Positions 9,794-21,373 of a DNA stretch of 64,000 bases are shown here, one piece after another. Under the pieces are notes generated by a model. That model saw nothing but the letters and a program-made list of their open reading frames with translations, was not told the DNA's origin and searched no databases. Source of the stretch: Wyeomyia smithii (taxonomy: Eukaryota > Arthropoda > Insecta > Diptera > Culicidae); NCBI RefSeq assembly GCF_029784165.1, contig NC_073696.1, forward strand, positions 175,016,912 through 175,080,911. Reading direction: 5' to 3'. The translations under genes were made by a program, and so were the position numbers. Numbering within the stretch: the first letter of the stretch is position 1; every line of letters begins with the position of its first letter.

Positions 9794-11150
9794 ATGGATA
9801 TTTTAGACGAATGGAATAAACGGTTGCAAGATTATTTTCAAAAGTTTAGTAAAAATCAGTTCTCATTAAAATACCAAAATAGTTTTCTAACCCAAACTGG
9901 GGATATTGTTTTGAAGTCAATCAAACAAGAGGATAACAGCAAAGTAAAGTTTGAAGTGAATGACCTGATCACAGAGAGCAAAAAGTGGAACCTGGTGTTA
10001 AACGAGTGCCAATATATCAACAATTCAGTTAGTTTGTTTCTGAACAGAGAAATTGCTTATCGAATTTTGATTACACAAATCATTAAAAATGGACTGGTTC
10101 CTGTTTATAAGAACCAGCAAATATGTTTGATTTGTGATGTCGCAACTGACGAAGATCTGTCTATGACAGATTTTAGAATTCGTGCGGTTTTCAAAGTAGT
10201 TAGTAATATATTAGAATTTAATGGTTATCAAATTCTGGACAGCTCGAGTTTAAATAAGACGGTGCCGCAAATCGTTGTGGGGAAAACCCGTTCTATGAAA
10301 TTAGGTGATGTTACATATCTCATATGTTCCCCAGTTATAACAAACGGCATGACTGCTAATGATTATTTAAGGTACTCTTTAATGTTCATAACTATTCGTT
10401 TCTAGTCAAGTAGTTTATTTCAGGAAACGTTCAAATGATATGCAATTAATTGCCCAGCACAAATACGGAATTCGAGTTAAAGATCAACAACGTTTTCAAG
10501 CTTCAATCGCTAGTCTAGGCCGCTCAGCAGCAATTGTGGACATGTTGGAATCAAAAGCAAACAGTCAAATAAATATGAAGCAAGAAAAAAATAAATCCAG
10601 CAAAGGTGTTAAATTTGTTGAACATTTTTTTGCTACATACTTGGTTATAAAACTATTGTTTTATTCAGGTGCCGCATTCATCTTATACAACTACGCCCGT
10701 TTATCAGTTCTCTTCAAGAATTTCGCCGAAAAACAGCATAATAAATATTACCCACCATCACCACCGGCAACTGATGTTGATTATAGCTTACTTACGGAAG
10801 AAGATGAATGGCACCTTTTTTGGGTTTATGTAGCTGGGTTTCCTGCAATTATTCAACAGGCCTCTGGTGGGGGTCAACTAACAAGAATAGCACCACATCT
10901 GGTACTAAATTTTGCTTGTGGATTAGTAATTAGTCTCAGCAAATATTACCGACGAATACGAATTCTAACGGTATTGTTTCAATCTGTAGTTAATATTTTT
11001 GTTATTTTTCAAACGCCATTATATTTGCAGGAAAATCGTGACCATCTATTACCTGTTATGTTTGCAAGAATATATTTATTGAAATCGGTGCATAAAGTTC
11101 TCTCAACGTTGTTGGATTTGATGGACTTAGAGCCTATTACAGAGATGTAA
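9794..11150 (+). CDS. DALRD3: DALR anticodon-binding domain-containing protein 3
   Basis: Exon 1 runs 9794-10371 from ATG (MDILDEWNKRLQDYF). A 52-bp intron (gtactc ... tttcag) follows, and the next exon starts at 10424 and ends at TAA 11148-11150. The C-terminal part matches the DALR-like domain of animal DALRD3: ILYNYARLSVLF, then PPATDVDYSLL, and a final LEPITEM. In vertebrates DALRD3 binds arginine tRNAs and recruits METTL2 for 3-methylcytidine at position 32. An additional 63-bp segment (10606-10668, gtgtta ... ttattcag) has intron-like ends and keeps the frame if removed. Removing it turns a hydrophobic insert into SSKGAAFILYN, closer to the human pattern as I remember it, so I think it is an intron. 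That gives 413 aa instead of 434. Confidence 0.88.
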
Positions 11151-11720
11151 TGTGGTGAACAAGGCAGAACAAAAAGTAGTGTCATCATCTTTTAAATTTA
11201 TTAAGAAATTTCTGAAACTTATTTCTTAGAATTTAAACTGATTAGTAAATGTATGTTTTTACCGTATCTTCTCATTTGCATTATTTTATTTTATTTTCTA
11301 AAATGGCCCCATGGGTGTGACTTTGAAGTCCGATGGTGTTCAAAACACGACCCCAGCCTTGATGTAAGGCTATTATTGATTGAAATAATTACTTAATTTT
11401 TGGATTGATGGAAAACTAAGTTTAAGCTACTTCTGTTTGAACTAGATCAGCGTTGAGGTTTAGCCACCTTAATCCATGTCAAATTCACCAACAAAAAACT
11501 TTCGTTTAGTTAAACCAGTTAACTGCTGAATTGATTTTATTTTTCCGAATTGAAGCAAAAGAATTCTTTAATAAGATTCACGAAAATATACAAACTTTAT
11601 CCTTAAATACAAAAGTGTTAAGTAAATTTATCAATCGTTAAACATCAATAAATTGATGGAGAAAGGAGGTTACTGGAAACTTTGTCAAGAAGCTTTACGT
11701 TCAACAGACCAAGAGGCAAA
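11151..11720. other. 3' flank of DALRD3
   Basis: AT-rich, with several attttatttt stretches at 11283-11298 and no reading frame of interest. It presumably holds the DALRD3 3' UTR. Confidence 0.35.
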
Positions 11721-11723
11721 TCT

Positions 11724-12002
11724 TATAGCGAATTTCTTTATTCCACTGCGTCAGGGCAAATCTGCCGAGCAATCAAAAACGGCATCTCGATTTACGACGC
11801 AAGTAAGAAAGAGATGCCAGATAATTGATTACGAACTAAGCACGTGCGGTGGTGGGTTAAAGCTGACAAATTTTATATTTTACAGTGCGCTTCGGGCAGC
11901 ACGCCAGGACAAAACTGGGTCAATATCGACCGAATAAAGACGGGTTTTGACAGCAGTTAGTGCGCTTCCAGGTCAAAAATTCGCTTTTAAATTAACATGG
12001 AT
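11724..12002. mobile_element. MITE, ATAGCGAATTTCTTTATTCCAC family, copy 1 (right end eroded)
   Basis: The left end ATAGCGAATTTCTTTATTCC and the body (gagatgccagataattgatt, cacgtgcggtggtgggttaa) match, in inverse orientation, the copy at 36884-37161. The right TIR is truncated near ggtcaaaaattcgc. The ORF across it is spurious. Confidence 0.65.
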
Positions 12003-12013
12003 AACATCACGAT

Positions 12014-12498
12014 ACTGTTCCTGTTCGTGATGTCTTGGCGAGCCGTGACCTATCCTACATGTCCCTTATATACGTTTTCCTGAAATCCATCCACGCCCCA
12101 GTTTAGTCCTATCCCCTTCCGCCTACATCCAACCAAACGACAAGAACACGTTAAGACCCCGGATCCGGAAACAGCAATCAGACCCGCACGATACTCTCAA
12201 GGCCCGATGGAAACAACCCAATATGCCAGTCCGTAATATCTTGGCCCAGCAGCGGAACAAATTTAATATGCTGCTTACCTATGGCAATGAAAACCATCAA
12301 ACAGCAAACCTGTGCTTTTAATGCAAAATATTCTAGCTTTAAGTTATATTTAGTTTCAGCTCGTAGTCGGCAGCGAGGATAAAAAATTTGCTTTTAGTTA
12401 TTAAGATACTTTAGAAAGTAAGCTACCAGATATAATTGGCGCCGTTAAACATTGGGTTGTATTTGTGCCGTGTCAAATAAACTATAGATGAAAAAAAA
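12014..12498 (+). mobile_element. 5'-truncated non-LTR retrotransposon with 11-bp TSD
   Basis: The segment is flanked by AACATCACGAT at 12003-12013 and 12499-12509 and ends in a run of A, so it was inserted by target-primed reverse transcription. The first 88 bp keep the end of ORF2 in frame (RDVLASRDLSYMSLIYVFLK, then stop at about 12102). This resembles the C-terminus of I/Jockey-type LINE polymerases. The rest is 3' UTR with tcaaataaac before the tail. Clade assignment is tentative. Confidence 0.75.
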
Positions 12499-12623
12499 AA
12501 CATCACGATTATTTCACTACATAAATTCTAATCTGCAACCAGAACATAAAATTTCTTGTGATCCTAAAATAAAACGATAGCTGATTTGGTGAAGCAATTA
12601 AAGATATGAAGATGCGGCAAAGG

Positions 12624-15600
12624 TTAAACGGTCTCGATAGCCCCTCGTTTCTTTTGTCGCTCTTCGTTTGCTATAAAAGAAGTTTCCTCCGAAGTGGGGC
12701 TCAGTTCGGCAGGAATAGAAATGGATGCTGGATTTGAATTCGAAGCTATCACCGAGGGAATAACAGGTTCTTTTGAAGCGACGTTGATATTTCCGCTATT
12801 TTGTCCATTATTGGTTGACGTCATAGAAAATGCTGGTTCAACACCTAAACGCGATGGTGTATGGGAGCGAGAAGCTGCATTCGATGAACCGCGCGAGACT
12901 GGACTGGAATTTTGAGAATTACGAAAATCTTCTAAAGGAATTTCCTCCGAACGCGGTCTTGGAACGCGAGGGCTGGATTCACGCGATCTTGGAGTGCTCG
13001 ATCGATTATGGGAAGCATCGCGTGGTTTTGTTGTGGTGACAGTTATTGGTTGACTACTTTCTCGGCGCGATGGATGATTAGTTTTTCTGCGGGCCCCATT
13101 GGTTTCACTGTAAAATTTACAATTGGCTGATTATCATCAGTTTGGAAAGGCTTATATCAATAGCATTACCCGTCGATGGAACGACTGGAATTAATCTGTA
13201 CTCGACTCACACTTCCTGAAGGCATACTTTCTCGTCTAAGGGCTGTTGCCAAACCGGGCACTCGATTTGAAGTTGAGAAGAGAGGGCGATGCTCCCTTGG
13301 TTGTCGTCCAGCAGTTGATCTCAGGAGAGATCGCGGCATCGATGGTCCAGCAGTGGCAAGAAAAGGAAACGATGGATCATTCAATTGACCAGGAATTTCC
13401 AACAGTTGAGCGATTTGAAACATTTTTTTCTGGCGTGCTTTGCTGCGCCCTTTAGTTAAACGTTGTTTTGCAGCCATGCAACGAATATGATCGTCAAACG
13501 TAAACTTTGCTGATAAAATAGGAGTACGGTTGTTTGTAACTCCACCTCGATGAATGGTTAGATGTAAACTTCTGGAGTCTTCTTTATCACCATTTACTTC
13601 AACATCTTGCAAAAAACCGACAAATTTGGCAACGCCCCATCCTAACCGTTTACTATCGGGTTCAACTAGAATAAGTTGAAGAATATCCATTACCAGAAAA
13701 CGACGATATTTGGTACCATCGCGCATCACCACAGTGCAAGCTATTAGGTCACTATTGTCTACAATGATTAGATATGAAATAGCATTTTTTGTGCGTATAA
13801 AAATATATCTTACTCAAATCTAGTGCATTTTCCACCTGAACGCATTGACTTAGGTTGGTAAGAGGGAGTAACATTTCTCGCTCACCCGTAATACTTTGAC
13901 ACGTTCGTCTAAGTAAGAAAAACACTCGAATCGCCCGTCGTGCCTTTTCTACTTCACCACATGGTAAACGCCGGGTGAAGCCTATACCCGTTAGAGGCGT
14001 CCCCGTTGGAGGTAGCAAAATAGTTGAATCGTTGCATAGGAACTCTACATTCAATGAACTTTTCACCATTTCGTTGTACCTAGAACATAGGAAACATTAA
14101 ATTAACTAAATATTGTTCGTTAGAATATTCTATTTCTTACTCATCCTCAAAAAGATCCAGAAAAATATCCTCAGATTTGTAAAAATTTCTCAAAACTGTC
14201 ATACTCTGATTTCGAGCAGAAAATAAAGCGTTTCTGTGTTGTTCACAAATATTAATGTTGGTGGTACCAACTCCGATAATTTGACTAAATAGTTTCAACG
14301 TTAACTCAATAGTAACCAAACGAATACGACAGGCTAGTAGAATGAAGATTTAGCTAGAATATGGTATTAGAATATAGTAGCGAACAACTTACATGGCTGA
14401 TTGGAGAGAGTGATGATTTGAAGCAGTTTTTCGAGCAAAATTATATTGTACTTGGAGCATCCGCTTGGGGACGATCTGTTCAACACAATATCTAACCATT
14501 CGGCATTCACACCTACGGAAAACACAAGAATCATTAAACGAATTCTGTTAATTTTTTGAAGAATAGTTTTGAATAAATATTAAAATGTACAAGATTTTCA
14601 ACCAACCATCTACCGTTATCGACGTCACATTTATCCATAAAAAATCAGGTGCGGAATCGGAATTCAAGGCGAACAAATATGCGTTACAGGGCGGGTAGCG
14701 TGGATGATAAGCGATAATTGAATTATTTTAGTGGTGTAGTTTATAAACTACAGTATCAAATGATTACTAGTATATTAGGAAAAATAAATGCTAGAAAAAT
14801 CAAATACCTTTGTTGTTTGCTAATGCATACAGCAGACAGAGTGCAAGCAAAGCTAGATAGTCATTTTCTGCGCAATCCAATGATGATAATACCATATCTA
14901 AGAAAGGCCTGTTGAATTCTGGGGTTCGATATGCGTTTAAAAGTAGCTTTTCCTTTTCTTCGTCTGTAATATTCACTTTTTCCATTTCATCTGATAATGT
15001 AGGAGGACTTGGAGAATCTAGTAAAAAAGAAGTAATTAAACATCAGAATAAAAAAAAAACAAACGGTGATTTTACCAGATACTGGCGGCTCATTGGTGGT
15101 CGATGTACTGCTACTACTATTAGCATCATCCACACTTTGATCATAATTAGATGAGCTTGAAGATGCAGCTGAACTTTCCAGTGCTTTCTCAAGACTTTCA
15201 ACCGGTTGAACGAATCCAAGCGCAACAACTTCACGATTATCGATGTAGGCATTCAATATTCGAGATGCTCCTTCTTTGAATACAGTATGATCGGCGTTTA
15301 AAATGACCCACGTTAAGGCGTTTATCAAAGGTCTATGTGTAACGACAAGAAAAACGAGCGACAATAGGAACAGTGCTACAACACTTGATACACGAGGATT
15401 ATTCATTTCTTTAATATCAATATCGACCACCTTATTTAACACAGCCGCCAAGTTTCTTGTTACCAATGCCATTGAGATGGGCGGTGACGGTGTCAAGGAG
15501 AATATATACAGTGGAACGAATAACTTATGGAGTAAATGTTCGGTTAGAACCGCGTTGAGGTCGGCTATATCTAGACAGAGGATATCGTTTAAATAATGCA

Positions 15601-16547
15601 AATGGTCTAAGTGTTCCGCTACCAAATTTGCTAAACGATGTTGTGATTGATGACTAAAACAAAAAATAAAACATAATTTGGACATTTGATTGAAAAATAC
15701 CTTGCAACTTACTCTATATCATGACGAACGCAGGCATCTAGTTCCAATATATGCTTGCCGATAAACCATACCAGATTACTGAAGTAAGGAGCTGCGGTTT
15801 TGTCCCGTATAAACTGCAACATGTTTGAGTTTTGTACTTTGTACACATTCAAAGTAATGGTACGGACGGCAATCCGTACCATCGATTCAGGATGATTAAA
15901 AAACTTTATCGCTTCTGTATACAGTGGAAAATCATTTGTGTGTTCATTGTAGAAAAAATGTATCGTATGGGTATTCAACTTCAAGCTGAGAGTTTTCAAA
16001 AACAGGATGTAGTAGCCCATTACATCTTCGTCGGAGAAGTCAAATTTATGGACAATTATGGAATTAACAAGGTTGTTGCTGAGTAAGTAGTCTGTAAATA
16101 AGAATAGTAATTGAACTGTTTTCTGTAACGTAAGATAAGCACTCACAAAGAGAGGTCTCATTGCGGATATTTTCAAATAAGATATTCAACGTCTGTAACA
16201 GTTGAACACATACAAAGCTTGATCCTCCGCTTTTCTGTCGCATTATGTGTAGAAAATATGATAGCATATTTTTTTCTAAAAAGAAACTACGCACATCGAC
16301 CCATCAATAGAAATGGAAAATAGATATGAATTTGATTTACTCACTCGAAGACAGATGAATCGTTTTGATCGCCCCATATTAGAATTTCTGCAATGCATCG
16401 TAGTGATTCTACCAGTAACCCTCGATTACTTTCGGAAACAGTGGTATTGCGTTCAAGAACACTATACAGGTATTTCAGGTGATCTAGTGAGAGTCGATTT
16501 TTAGGTCGATTCCAGCCACCACCGAACCAACTTCTACTGCGAAACAT
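12624..16547 (-). CDS. ema: CLEC16A / Ema (endosomal maturation defective) orthologue, complete
   Basis: Ten coding exons read on the minus strand join in phase: 16547-16345, 16286-16147, 16091-15713, 15653-15076, 15017-14808, 14512-14393, 14333-14141, 14079-13814, 13758-13170, 13107-12624. The product is 1053 aa. It starts MFRSRSWFGGGW and keeps the CLEC16A landmarks LDHLKYLYSVL, SLRCIAEILIWGDQNDSSVF, FFYNEHTNDFPLYTEAIKFF, FLDMVLSSLDC, ILLPPTGTPLTG and KFTFDDHIRCMAAKQRL. The N-terminal third is the FPL domain; the last 200 residues are S/R/P-rich and probably disordered. In flies Ema acts in endosome maturation, autophagosome growth and lysosomal degradation; human CLEC16A also affects mitophagy through Nrdp1. 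Introns are 55-80 bp apart from the 116-bp fourth... and the 295-bp fifth. It ends convergent to DALRD3. Confidence 0.97.
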
Positions 16548-16815
16548 TTGTTATTCTAACCAAATAATGCTTCAGATATTTTTTATTTCACTGTATTAAC
16601 AAAGTGTATGTGTGCAATTTTAAATAGCCAACGTTAATTCTGTGCTAACTACTATGTGTAAAGCGTTTAGTAAAATAACCTTTGAAGGTAATGAAAAATA
16701 TTTTTTTTGCATCTGACAGCTGCAATTTATGACATACGAAAAAAACTGAAAACAAAGCAGTGCTAATTTTGCTTTTTTTATAGCTTTTTATGGTTTATAG
16801 CTGAAAGTTTATAGG
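16548..16815. promoter_or_regulatory. Upstream region of ema
   Basis: This is the only unique sequence left between the ema start codon and the first transposon, so the 5' UTR and core promoter should be here. No motif was identified with confidence. Confidence 0.35.
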
Positions 16816-17274
16816 TACACGCTCACTCTGGGCTACTCAGCGGCTGAGTTGAATTTTAATCATTTTTTTTTTCAGTTGTTCGAAGACGTCAAAAAATGAG
16901 TAGAACTAAATTGATCATGGCGGCAAATTTACTCAAAATTGGGTAATCGGTGCTTGCGTGTTGTTGTTGTTATTTTTTTGCAATAGGGTTTTAATTTAAA
17001 AAAAAAAAATCTGCTTTTTCTCATACTATTCGATAACCGACCTTTCAGTAGGCATTACGTAATTTGTCTTAGATCTCTACGAGTTTAAAGTTCTTTGATT
17101 TTAAAATTGAAAAACTATATTTGTTTTAAATTTTCGAAAATTCGAAATCGATTTTTTCAATAGTTCTGCTTTAAATTTAGAAAAGTCAGTAGAATATGTA
17201 TATCTTTTGACATTTCTTATCAAAAGAAATAATCATATAAATACCCCTAGAACACCCTATTAAAAACAAACAGC

Positions 17275-17462
17275 AAACCAAGCACTGTCTGAAAATAAGG
17301 AGGAAATAGAAGTGTTTGAAATTCGTTGTTATCGGTAAGTAATTTATAATTTGAAATAATTGACTGCAACTAATGCCAATTTTTCTTTTTCACCAGGACT
17401 CGTTGGTTGGGTATACGGCGAATAAATTCAAAGATCTCCCGTGTCCTGGCGAACAAAGGTAA
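17275..17462 (+). other. Exon-like segments with splice sites, origin unknown
   Basis: A segment ending ...GTTATCG is followed by donor gtaagt (about 17335). A 63-bp AT-rich intron with acceptor ttcaccag follows, then a second segment (17399-17460) ending at a further gtaaat donor. If joined, one frame reads RWLGIRRINSKISRVLANKG. I do not recognise it. It may be a captured host fragment or a transposase exon. Confidence 0.3.
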
Positions 17463-17566
17463 ATTTCCAACACTTTTTTTACATTTTTTATAATTATTCT
17501 GCGAAATGGTATTCTGCAAAGTGGTACGCCAAATAGTTTTCCGCTACCGACTTACTTTTTTCCCTT

Positions 17567-17984
17567 TAGGGGTCATCCACATACCACGTGGACAGCTTTG
17601 GGGGGGGGGGTTATCTAATGTCCACGGTCCATTTTTTTCCCTTGTAGGAGCCTATGACCACTGCTACCATTAGTTAGCTATTGTGGTATACTCCGCGTTA
17701 CTTTATATGCACTGTCAGTTCGTTCCATCTCTATGGGTATCAGTGATAGTCGCCCCCAGACTTTGCATTTCACCCCAAGAAGGTATGGCTTCTTTGATGA
17801 AGTTCCTTACCTTCGTTGGTTCAGCAGACCATATCTCTTTAGGCGTAAGGACACCTTTTCCAAGAATCATACGTCCACGGTCCATACAATTTTTTTAGAA
17901 TTTATATGGGCAGTTGTCCACGGTGGGGGAGGGGGGGTCAAAATCGTTAAAAATCTGTCCACGTGGTATGTGGATGGCCCCTTA
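17567..17984. mobile_element. MITE with CCACATACCACGTGGACAG ends, copy 1
   Basis: The ends AGGGGTCATCCACATACCAC and GTGGTATGTGGATGGCCCCT are inverse, and the same family is present as a 170-bp copy at 34194-34360. This copy is longer because of the retroposed insert at 17633-17872. Confidence 0.75.
17633..17872 (-). mobile_element. Retroposed fragment with 13-bp TSD and poly-A
   Basis: The direct repeat GTCCACGGTCCAT stands at 17620-17632 and 17873-17885. The insert ends in poly-A on the minus strand. Its 5' part keeps a minus-strand frame (17877 down to 17717) reading EIWSAEPTKVRNFIKEAIPS and ending in TGA, which looks like the end of a retrotransposon polyprotein. The family is not identified. 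Confidence 0.6.
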
Positions 17985-18069
17985 AGGATTTTGCTGGTCA
18001 TCTTCGACCACGAGTCCTTCATAGCTGCCATCGGTATTTTTTTCAAGAGCTTCGCTGTGTTCGGTGTGA

Positions 18070-18275
18070 CTATCCAGCTTTTTACGCGCCATAATGGCGG
18101 ACGCTATAATGCAAAGTTCGTAATAAATTACCCACCCTTTTGACAACTCTGCTTACGTCAGTTTGAAGTCTTCATATATTTTATCAAAAGAAAAATATAT
18201 CTGGCAACATTTGTGTTGCCAATTTTACAGAAATCGCAAATCTGACGTAAGCAGAGAGGTTCGCATATTACGAAC
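18070..18275. mobile_element. Palindromic MITE, TTTTTACGCGCCATAATGG family, copy 1
   Basis: The body (gtaagcagagaggttcgcat and its inverse actctgcttacgtcag) matches the copy at 40579-40815. The right terminus is lost near attatccg. Confidence 0.65.
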
Positions 18276-18816
18276 AGGCATTATCCGAAATTCCCTCATT
18301 GAAGCTTAAAGTACTCATTTTTGAGTCTAAAATGAGTAACTTTTACGCATCGCGCATCAGGGATAATATGGGTAATATTTACTCAATTTTTAGAACATTC
18401 GGTGGTACTCGAAAATGAGTAATACAACTACTACTCAATTAGGTTGTTGAGCTATATATCAGTTTTTTATATCATCTGAAAGATCTGTATTTTCTGAGTA
18501 AAACGTGATTTGAAAAATTTTTTCTATCGCTGTCCTTCGCTTTTTAAATCAAGACTTAAAACTGCTCGGAATCGCTACAATGACAGTTCGCCCATATACC
18601 AACTGTCATTACAGCGATTTGGAGCGAATTTCAATTATTCATTTTAAAATCGAAGGATAATGATATAAAGTTTTAAAAAATCACGTTTTGCTTAGAAAAT
18701 TACAGTCTTTCAGATGATATATAAAAATCGGAAATTCGTGAATAGCTAAACAACCCAATTTTGAGTACATAAGGTTTTAGCGAAACTGATTAGGTTTTGA
18801 CTCAGTTTTGGGTTAT
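18276..18816. other. Interior of the CACGCTC element
   Basis: It contains two inverse arms (18440-18540 and 18655-18740, shared words tcagatgatata and aaatcacgttttg) that form a foldback of about 300 bp around cgctacaatgacagttcgcc. No coding sequence is apparent. Confidence 0.4.
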
Positions 18817-18942
18817 CCAGAGTGAGCGTGTATGCTGCGCTTCAGTTTGAAAATCTGTTTAGGATTGGGCGATCTTCAGAGAAAGATCGATGTTCAGGAT
18901 CGATTCAGCTGAACAGTATTAGGATCAATCCGATCAATCCAT

Positions 18943-19218
18943 CTAAGGGCATCCTTAACGGTGCGCTTCTATACCCCACTTCATACCGTACCGGTCGCTG
19001 CTAAACGCGCTAGAGAAATAGTAACCGAGCATCCGGGAAGCATCGCGCTCTCAAAATTAGCAGCCCGATAACAGCGCTGCTAAAGGTTTATGCTGGATGA
19101 AACGTCAAACTGAGACGATAGCAACGACCGGTGAGAACGCGGGTGAGTGAGCAAAATAGTCACGCTGTACACAGCCGCCATAACAACTCAAATGGTACCG
19201 CACTGTTAAGGATGCCCT
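18943..19218. mobile_element. MITE with TAAGGGCATCCTTAACGGTGCGC ends
   Basis: The left end taagggcatccttaacggtg and right end cactgttaaggatgccctaa are inverse. A second partial left end (aagtgcatccgtaacagtgc) follows at once at 19219. GC content is clearly higher than the surroundings. Confidence 0.65.
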
Positions 19219-19261
19219 AAGTGCATCCGTAACAGTGCGCTACTATTGTCGATGCAGCACT

Positions 19262-19352
19262 TAGTGATGGGAAATATCGCCCAAAACAGACATCGATAAC
19301 AATCGATAATCCCGGCGCTTTTATCGATGTTATCGATAAGTATCGATAATTT
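19262..19352. mobile_element. Left end of a hAT element of the TAGTGATGGGAAA family
   Basis: TAGTGATGGGAAATATCGCC followed by TATCGATAA-type repeats is the same terminus as at 41184. The matching right end was not found here, so this copy is truncated or broken by insertions. Confidence 0.6.
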
Positions 19353-19379
19353 GACAGCTAACGTTTGCGGTCCTTGCGT

Positions 19380-20060
19380 GCAGCCTTCCGGCAGTTAACC
19401 GGAACATTCGCCATGGCGGACGAAAACATGCGTGTAGCCGTGTTTTTATGCTCTTTCTTCGTTTTTTTTTTTATTAATTCCTCCTCCGTTTTCGCGACAA
19501 AATTGTTGGAATAGATTTTGCGCTTCAAGTTTGTCTAGAAATTCTCGATGGGAAGCAGGTGGGGGACATTGGGCGGATTCGCCGACTTCGGTACCACATC
19601 GATATTCAGCCGCTCCATCTCCTCCAACGATCGCTTCGAGTAGTTGGCCGACGTCAAATCTGGCCAGAACACCGTGTCTTCGCGCTTATGGTATTTCTTG
19701 ATGAACGACGCAACTTCTGTCAGGCACTTCGTACTATAAATTTCCCCGTTCACGGCCAGCCCGGAGCGAAATAAGAGCAACTTTGACATCCCTTTCTCAC
19801 TGATTGTCAGCTAAAGCCGCATCTTCTTGGGGAACTTGGTGTGTGAAATAAACTTTACCTCGGTGCTCACTTCCTTCGTGGGGGAGGTGAAAAACGAAGA
19901 GCCCTGCTAGTCGTTGCCATCCAGGGTGAGATAGGTCTAGTCGTCCAATACCACTGCCGCGTCGCGATTCACTGGGAAAATCGACTTGACCATCTTATTC
20001 AACCGCTGCGTCATTGCCTGCAACTCCGAGACCAGTGGACGGGACTACTGCTTCCTGCAT
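19380..20060 (-). pseudogene. DD37E mariner-type transposase relic, copy 1
   Basis: A minus-strand frame (19789-19535) preserves the C-terminal catalytic part: FWPDLTSANYS ... PPNVPHLLPIENF. The second D (in WPD) and the E (in PIEN) are 37 residues apart, which defines the ITmD37E group found in mosquitoes. The frame is broken on both sides, including in-frame TAG codons at the position of the first catalytic region, so it cannot encode an enzyme. A longer copy is at 41390-42345. Confidence 0.75.
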
Positions 20061-20460
20061 GTATGTCCATTAGACTGGGACACGGTTATAAGGGAGAAAA
20101 GCGATGGTGTTATTTTTTCGCTCCCATGCACTTTTCGTGTTCCTTATGGATCCTATAACAACTGTGTAATTTTTCAGATCGATCGGTGAAACGCCCGATT
20201 TGCGCCCGATTTTTAAAGTTCCCATACGATTTTATATGGGAAAATTCACTTTTTCAAAACTTATTCTCTATAAATTCCCAGTTGGGTCCTAAAAATTAAT
20301 CGATACTTGATAGTTGTAGGAAATTTTCCTGGGAAAAACTCTTCTGAAGACCGTAAGGCGCTACGATGCTTGTAGAAACAGCTATTCACCCCAAACTGAT
20401 TGAATGTCTGACGGACGGCTCACCATTGAATTTTACTAGCAATACTGCTGCAGCATGCAC
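20061..20460. other. Spacer in the nest
   Basis: No ORF or TIR pair was recognised. The sequence around 20120-20345 is single copy in the window. Confidence 0.3.
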
Positions 20461-21000
20461 ATGATTTTTTGATAACGCGCAATTTTTTTACGCGAATTTT
20501 TGAATTAAAGCGGTTTATCAAGCGGATTCCTGAATAAACATGTTTTTTTCACGAGGCATGTATCCCCGCGTAAGAAAACCTAACTGTATTTGAACCTTTT
20601 TCTTATGAATCAATATATCTTAGTAAAAATTATCTGAACTTTCCTTCAAAAATATAAAAAAATGAGTTAAAGATCCTACTCTGAAAAAAATATAATTTTA
20701 AAAACAAAAAATGATTTTAGAGAATATCGGTGATCTCATATTTTTTTAAATGAAGTATTTTAGATAGACAATTTAGTTGCCTAAAACGTTGCCTAAAGCG
20801 TTGCAAAAATGTACACTTTGACACACACTCTTGAAATCCGAAACATTTTAGGTGTAGGTTGGTCACACCAAGTTCCCAAGTAATGCTAATATAATACTGT
20901 TTCCAGTGAAATGAAACCGGTTATCAAAAATGATCCATTTTTCGTAAAGTTCTGGCCATTTAAAATTCGAGAGAATTTTATTTATCTCAATTATTTTGTC
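20461..21000. repeat. Repeat shared with 44880-45412 (Tc1-like element half)
   Basis: About 540 bp are closely similar to 44880-45412 (shared ttcacgaggcatgtatcccc, tagttgcctaaaacgtt, gaaaccggttatcaaaaatg). It is the right half of the CAGGGGATAGA-type element described at 42814-45420, broken at ttttgtctta by the LINE fragment that follows. Confidence 0.65.
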
Positions 21001-21008
21001 TTACTTAT

Positions 21009-21300
21009 TTACTTCACTTTTTTGGCTAACGAACGAAATAGAGATGTCCATCTTCTTCTGTCTTGAGCAGCCGTTCTCCAGTCTCCCCGTACACCAGCAG
21101 ATCGTGCATCTTCTTCCACCGCGCACATCCACCGCGTGCGAGGCCTACCACGGAGTCGACGGCCTCTTCCTGGTTCTCTACTGAAGATAGTTTTGGCAAA
21201 TGGCTGGACACGTGTAACTTGAGACCCTAATGTGGCCATTCACCTCTGTCCAGCAACTCCATCCCAACCTCCACGTGGTGCCGACCGGAATACGAGTAAC
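21009..21300 (-). pseudogene. RTE-type LINE, C-terminal fragment
   Basis: The minus-strand frame contains GRPRTRWMCAVEEDARSAGV followed by WRTAAQDRRRW. This is the conserved tail after the reverse transcriptase of RTE-like retrotransposons. The upstream frame is interrupted by a stop (ATTAG near 21232) and no polymerase domain remains. Confidence 0.65.
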
Positions 21301-21373
21301 CTTAGCCGAAGTTCATGAAAATTCTACCGAAAACTTGTAAAACAGTTCGCTGAATTTATCAGCTGTTGATTTC

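Larger units (their letters stand above)
16818..18830. mobile_element. TA-flanked DNA transposon with CACGCTCACTCTGG ends, nested inserts
   Basis: The 14-bp terminus CACGCTCACTCTGG at 16818 is exactly inverted at 18817-18830, with TA on both outer sides (16816-16817 and 18831-18832). Subterminal regions carry many TGAGTA/ACTCAA words. Other elements sit inside: 17567-17984 and 18070-18275. Confidence 0.7.
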
